Source of the DNA: Rutidosis leptorrhynchoides
Lineage: Eukaryota > Streptophyta > Magnoliopsida > Asterales > Asteraceae
DNA length: 64,000 nt
Assembly: GCF_046630445.1 (NCBI RefSeq)
Contig: NC_092341.1
Span: 292,644,001-292,708,000, forward strand
Reading direction: 5' to 3'
Shown here piece after piece: positions 59,815 to 64,000 of the stretch. The position numbers and the translations under genes were made by a program. Numbering within the stretch: the stretch's first letter is position 1; every line of letters begins with the position of its first letter. The notes beneath the pieces are model-generated. The model saw only the letters and a list, made by a program, of their open reading frames with translations. It searched no databases and was not told the DNA's origin.

Positions 59815-60743
59815 TGATGTGTTTATGTTAAAGGTTGGGAATGGACGATCAGTGCGTTTTTAGCATGATCTTTGGATAGGAAACGAACCGTTGTGCTCGT
59901 AATATAAGAGATTGTATCATCAAGCGATGGACAAAGATGCATTGGTGCTGATTTATTCGTTGACGGAGTTTGGGAATGGAGGTGGAATCGTCAAACGATA
60001 GGTGCTCGAAACACTTCAGCGTTACGGTCCTTGATTTCATATCTAAGTAATGTCCATCTGTATGAACACGGTGACAATTGGAGATGCACGATTTCGAGTG
60101 ATGGGTTGTACATTGTGTACTCAGCTCGCAACTATATTGATGGACGCGTGTTACCTTCTCTACCAATAGCTACAACTTGGTGTAAAGTTCTTCCTGAAAA
60201 AGGTAAATATATTTCTATGGCGCTTGAGGTTGGATAGACTTCCTCATCGTTTAAATTTATCGAGAAGGGGCTAAGATATCGAGTCCATTGCTTGTGTTAA
60301 TTGTGGAAATGGAGATGAAAGTTTGCAACATGTGTTCTTTCACTGTTCATTTGCGATTGAAGTTTAGAGAGAGGTTGAATTGTGGTTGAACCGTGATTTG
60401 CCTAGACTAGCGTCATGGAACGAGGTATTAAGTTGGATTGATACATATATAAGAGGTGCATGGGAGAATGTATGTGTTCGCTTTGTGTTTGTATCAGCAA
60501 CATGGATGATATGGCGCTTCCGTAATGGTATCCTCTTTAATGATAAGCCGATGAAGAGATGTATTATTTTTTATAGTATTAGATTTTACGCTTTTATGTG
60601 GGTTAGATACACAGGCAAATTTGTTTCGAATTGGATTACTTGGCTTATATGCCCGTTGTAATGCTCATCCAGCTCCTTGCTAGAGAGCTCGTTTATGTTT
60701 TATAAAATTTTGGCCTTTCAAAAAAAAAAAAAAAAAAAAAAAA
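59815..60743 (+). pseudogene. LINE-5: decayed LINE 3' fragment
   Basis: Plus-strand frames with several stops carry FMLKVGNGRSVRF, then HDLWIGNEPL, a zf-RVT-like CVNCGNGDESLQHVFFHC (about 60290-60345), VSATWMIWRFRNGILF and WITWLICPL, ending TAA at 60659-60661. The 3' UTR ends TTTGGCCTTTC plus an A tract at about 60720-60743. Sequence details differ from LINE-1 to LINE-4, so it is another subfamily and older. Confidence 0.8.
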
Positions 60744-60990
60744 GCATTAATACGCAAGCTTTATTACAAATGTACAGATTACATATTATATTATGTAGAG
60801 ATAAATTCACAATATTAAATTTAATGTGAATATTTCTGTACTACTCAGTTTTTTATATTCACGATTTTAAAGGAGGATGTATTCATGTATATGAAAAACT
60901 ATGGGTCATTACTAATTCATGGCTCTCTAACATGTATACTACAATTGCAGTCGACTTTGAAACCTGGAAGAGTAGTTCATTCAATCTGGT

Positions 60991-61200
60991 CACTACAAAA
61001 AAAAAAAAAAAAAAAAAAAAAAGAAGAAGAAGAAGAAGAAGAACGGGCGACGACCTATTTTTTGCGGCGATTACCCCTCGCTGCAAAAAAGCCACTAAAA
61101 GACAAAATTTTACATTTCTTTGACTACTATTCTGGTTCAAGTGGGGTCCACGTATTTTCTGCGGCGATGTATCTTACAAGGCGTCGCAAATAAGAGGGTC
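60991..61200 (+). mobile_element. CACTA-like transposon terminus (candidate)
   Basis: CACTACAAAAA at 60991 leads into an A tract and (GAA)n. A subterminal region follows with GCGGCGAT twice, plus GGGCGACGACC and GGCGTCGCAAAT. CACTACAA ends with GCGGCGA subterminal repeats are typical of plant CACTA elements. No matching opposite end (ending TTGTAGTG) was found in the window, so this may be a fragment. The ORFs across it are low-complexity artefacts. Confidence 0.45.
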
Positions 61201-61588
61201 TCACGTTCAATAAATTTTCTTTTCTCTTTTCTGTTTTTTTTTTTTCAAAATGGTCAAACGTTTAATAAATTTTCTTTTCCTTTTTATTTTTTTCCCTTTT
61301 TATGTGACCATTTTTTTCATATGAATTTATTGGCTGCAAATCATTCTCATTATAAATATAAATTAATATAGAACATTCTCACATGAATGTTACCTATACT
61401 ATATACTATACTATGATATATTATTATTATATTATTATATTATTATATATTATTACAACAACAAAATTTATTTCCAATAAAAGTGGAGTAATAGAAGGTA
61501 AGATGTAAACAATCTTTCTCATAACCAATACTATGATATATTATTATTATTTAATATTTAATACGTAATATAATACTATATATAAGTA

Positions 61589-61620
61589 ACTAGATTTATG
61601 AGCCCGTGCGTTGCACGGGG
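61589..61620 (-). mobile_element. Helitron-like 3' terminus (candidate)
   Basis: On the minus strand a hairpin CCCGTGCAACGCACGGG (61603-61619) is followed 9 nt later by CTAGT (61589-61593) and then T. A short GC-rich hairpin before CTRRT is the Helitron 3' signature. Degenerate copies of the hairpin lie near 61780-61803 and 62155-62175. No 5' TC end was identified. Confidence 0.45.
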
Positions 61621-64000
61621 ACTCATCCGCAAACATTATTGGTTGTTAAAATTATATATGAAATAACGATATTATATGAATAATGTCAAAAGTACTGTTG
61701 TGGTAGAATTAGTAAAATATATATTTGTAAACTTCACACATTTGTAAAACTTTGATAAATTATAGTTCATACACAGATTTTATGAGCTCGTGCGTTGAAC
61801 GAAAGCTATAAAAAATTGTTTCCCTAACATAATTATGTCATTGTGTAAAGTACCTGACACGGAAAACAATGTTGACAACATCAATATCGTACCATTAGGT
61901 ATTAGAAGCCCAAGAGCCTCTTAACCCTCATCAGAATCATGCAAATGGAATTGAACGCTTGATATAAGCATGAAGTATTAAACAATAACCTCGTAAAAGT
62001 TTATAAACTCATCAGTGAAAATATGGAGCAAATGGAAACTAACTAATTTTTTCATCTTCATAAACAATACTTCGTAAATAATATCATCAGTGATGATAAC
62101 AATATAATTTAGATGAAACTGTCAATAATTTCCAAAGTAGTATGAGAATCTGTTAAGAGCCCGTACGTTGCAGGTAGTCTATCTAAATTAAGACTTCATA
62201 TGAAAACATTCACATTCACTATAACGTATGTTATTTAGTTTGAAAGCAATACGATTGTACCCAATTAACATATATTTTTGCACTGAAAAACATAGTTTCC
62301 GTCAATACTATTACTGTCAATACTCTTCGTGTCGTTGAAAGTGATAAAATGTTACCATCAATCCACTTGATTCACTGATTAATTGCGTCACTCCCTCCAT
62401 TCGCCTTTGATCCTATTTTAATACTCTTTTGTGTCCCTTAAAGTTTAAAAGTATTATAACTTTCATATAATGAAACATGTACGAACATTTTAACCAACTT
62501 ATAGTGTGATCAATATTCTTGTAAATATAAATACAATACTTATCATGAAGCTGTTTTGAACTTGTTACCCAAGTATCCAACCCGTCCATATTGTCACTTT
62601 ACCTATGTTTTCCCTACTTCCCATAGATGCGGAAAATAAAGAAACATATACAGGTTGTGAACCGATTATCACTACAAATACTAAGCAGGACTCAACATAT
62701 GTCGAATTGGATAAGATGCAATATTCAATACAAAAAAAAAATATAGGTCAAATACTGACAAAATAAAAGTGAAAAATTAAGTTTGATAAAGAAAAATACT
62801 TGAAAAATAGTAATTAAATTGGCATAATTAGAAATCAGATACTATTAACTTATTAATCATTTTTCTAGCTTTTAATCCATAAATCATCTAAAGTTGACTA
62901 AAGATAGTAAAACCCATCCGAGTTTCAATCAATTTACTAACAATAACCTCCAAACCACCTCCTCATTCCAGCATATCATAATTTTCAAATCAGTCATCCT
63001 ATCTTATTTACATCATTTTCAAACCCCTTGCTTAACACTCTACTACTCATACTGTATCGACCATAATTAAAAGACAATTACATTTAAAAAATATCAAGTG
63101 CGTCAAATTTGCCAAACAGAACGTAAAAAAATAAATTTAAATACTCTGTTAATTGATATAACACGAGATATATGGCAGCTGCGCGTTGCAGCAGTAGCAT
63201 TGTTACATTTGTTTACTCAGCAAGAGCTCACTGCTGATATCACTGGTTGCGCATACGTTGTTCTTCATTGAGTAGCAGCAGCAATCAACTCTAACAATAG
63301 GAGTATTTCATCGCCTTACTATTCAGTTACACTTTCCTAAACGTAAAGCTTCGAGAGAGCTTCGAGAGTTCGCTTGTGAACTAAACTGCTTCCTGGTATT
63401 CCTCTAACTGAAGTTATGTATAAGTTTGGAATCCATGCTACAGGGACACGCTCTGTATTCAGAAACCAAAATCTTATAATAAAGCATTAATTCATTGATG
63501 TTCTGTTTAAAAAATGTATAGCTAATAACCAATATAACGTAAATAAAACACAAAATGACAACTCATTTTACCTATTCATTATATGGGAAATTCCTTCTGT
63601 AAATCACATTCATTCTAATTGGGAGTTGTAAGAATTTTCAAACACAATCTTTGACACAAATACTATACCTGGCAATTGAGACCCATACTCTCAAATTTGG
63701 GTCAAATAGGTCAAGCTTTCGGGTCAATTGGGTCTTGAAACAAATTGAGCCAGACAATGTAAACCAAAACTTAAAAAAATGTCCAATGAGTTTTTCTCCA
63801 ACCTATTGGTCTTATACAAAATATAAAAGAACGGGTCAAATGGGTATCAAATCTTAAAGTTCAATAAATAGAGACAGGTCTAATGGGTAGTGTGAATGGG
63901 TCAAATGGGTCAAGCATAACAAATTTTATCCATCAACTATTTATGAAAACATTAATGGTTATTACAATTATTATGTATATCAATATTTTCTTATATATAT
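61621..64000. other. AT-rich region, no recognised gene
   Basis: No ORF with a known domain on either strand. 63690-63920 repeats GGGTCAAATGGGT-like words at least five times (63701, 63722, 63834, 63889 and 63898 regions), a simple dispersed plant motif. 63180-63300 is less AT-rich, with GCAGC-type repeats, but has no open frame. CTCCCTCCATTCG at about 62390 resembles a Stowaway end without a partner. Confidence 0.55.

Noticed and set aside
60885..61193. 102-residue lysine-glutamate-rich frame
   Set aside because: It runs through the A tract and (GAA)n of the CACTA-like end and has no conserved part.
62385..62420. Stowaway-like CTCCCTCCATTCG end
   Set aside because: No inverted partner or TA duplication was found, so a MITE cannot be supported.
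63651..63857. 68-residue frame and GGGTCAAATGGGT words at the right edge
   Set aside because: The frame follows the simple repeat and has no domain; the words are a common dispersed plant repeat.

Overview
The window is plant nuclear DNA, very probably from a eudicot. It carries an intron-rich gene for cytosolic homomeric acetyl-CoA carboxylase next to a large block of nested retrotransposons. The long-LTR Ty3/gypsy elements primed by initiator tRNA-Met, the L1-type LINEs with a zf-RVT tail, and the AT-rich microsatellites would suit an Asteraceae genome. That family placement is inference, not something the sequence proves.

Layout. (1) 1-6.3 kb: 5' part of ACC1 on the minus strand. There are 22 coding exons (960 codons) covering the biotin carboxylase domain, the biotin carrier site and the start of the central region, plus a probable 5' UTR intron and a short promoter. 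The rest of the gene lies beyond the left edge. (2) 6.3-9.0 kb: intergenic, with a foldback element and a three-exon mini-gene resembling only the first half of a bHLH domain. (3) 8983-12642: a Mutator-like transposon with about 188-bp terminal inverted repeats and a perfect 9-bp target duplication. It holds host-like sequence and a 5'-truncated LINE (LINE-1) with an intact 650-residue reverse transcriptase ORF. (4) 12.9-25.2 kb: LINE-2 (minus), split by a 10.5-kb LTR element with 3.3-kb LTRs and no gag-pol (LARD type). (5) 25.6-41.5 kb: LINE-3 (plus), split twice, by a full gypsy element (gypsy-1, minus, 26567-37930) and by a solo LTR (38259-40915). (6) 42.0-58.4 kb: LINE-4 (minus), split by a solo LTR of another family (43947-57068), which is itself split by a second full gypsy element (gypsy-2, plus, 44783-56051). 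(7) 58.4-61.6 kb: a tRNA-derived SINE, a hAT-like element, a decayed LINE (LINE-5), a CACTA-like end and a Helitron-like end. (8) 61.6-64 kb: AT-rich sequence with no gene I recognise.

How the parts relate. ACC1 is the only clear host gene of known function. Most of the rest is a record of serial transposition. Five of five LTR-element insertions sit inside LINE copies or inside an LTR already in a LINE. Target duplications and resumed LINE reading frames fix the boundaries to the base. Gypsy-1 and gypsy-2 are the same family. Each carries an acidic ORF between the primer binding site and gag, and each gag-pol frame is closed by two stop codons. The LARD shares their primer site, leader and polypurine-tract region, so it could once have been mobilised in trans. 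A 19-nt inverted repeat exactly 4 nt from the polypurine-tract motif is conserved in all three. All coordinates, counts and comparisons were made by eye.
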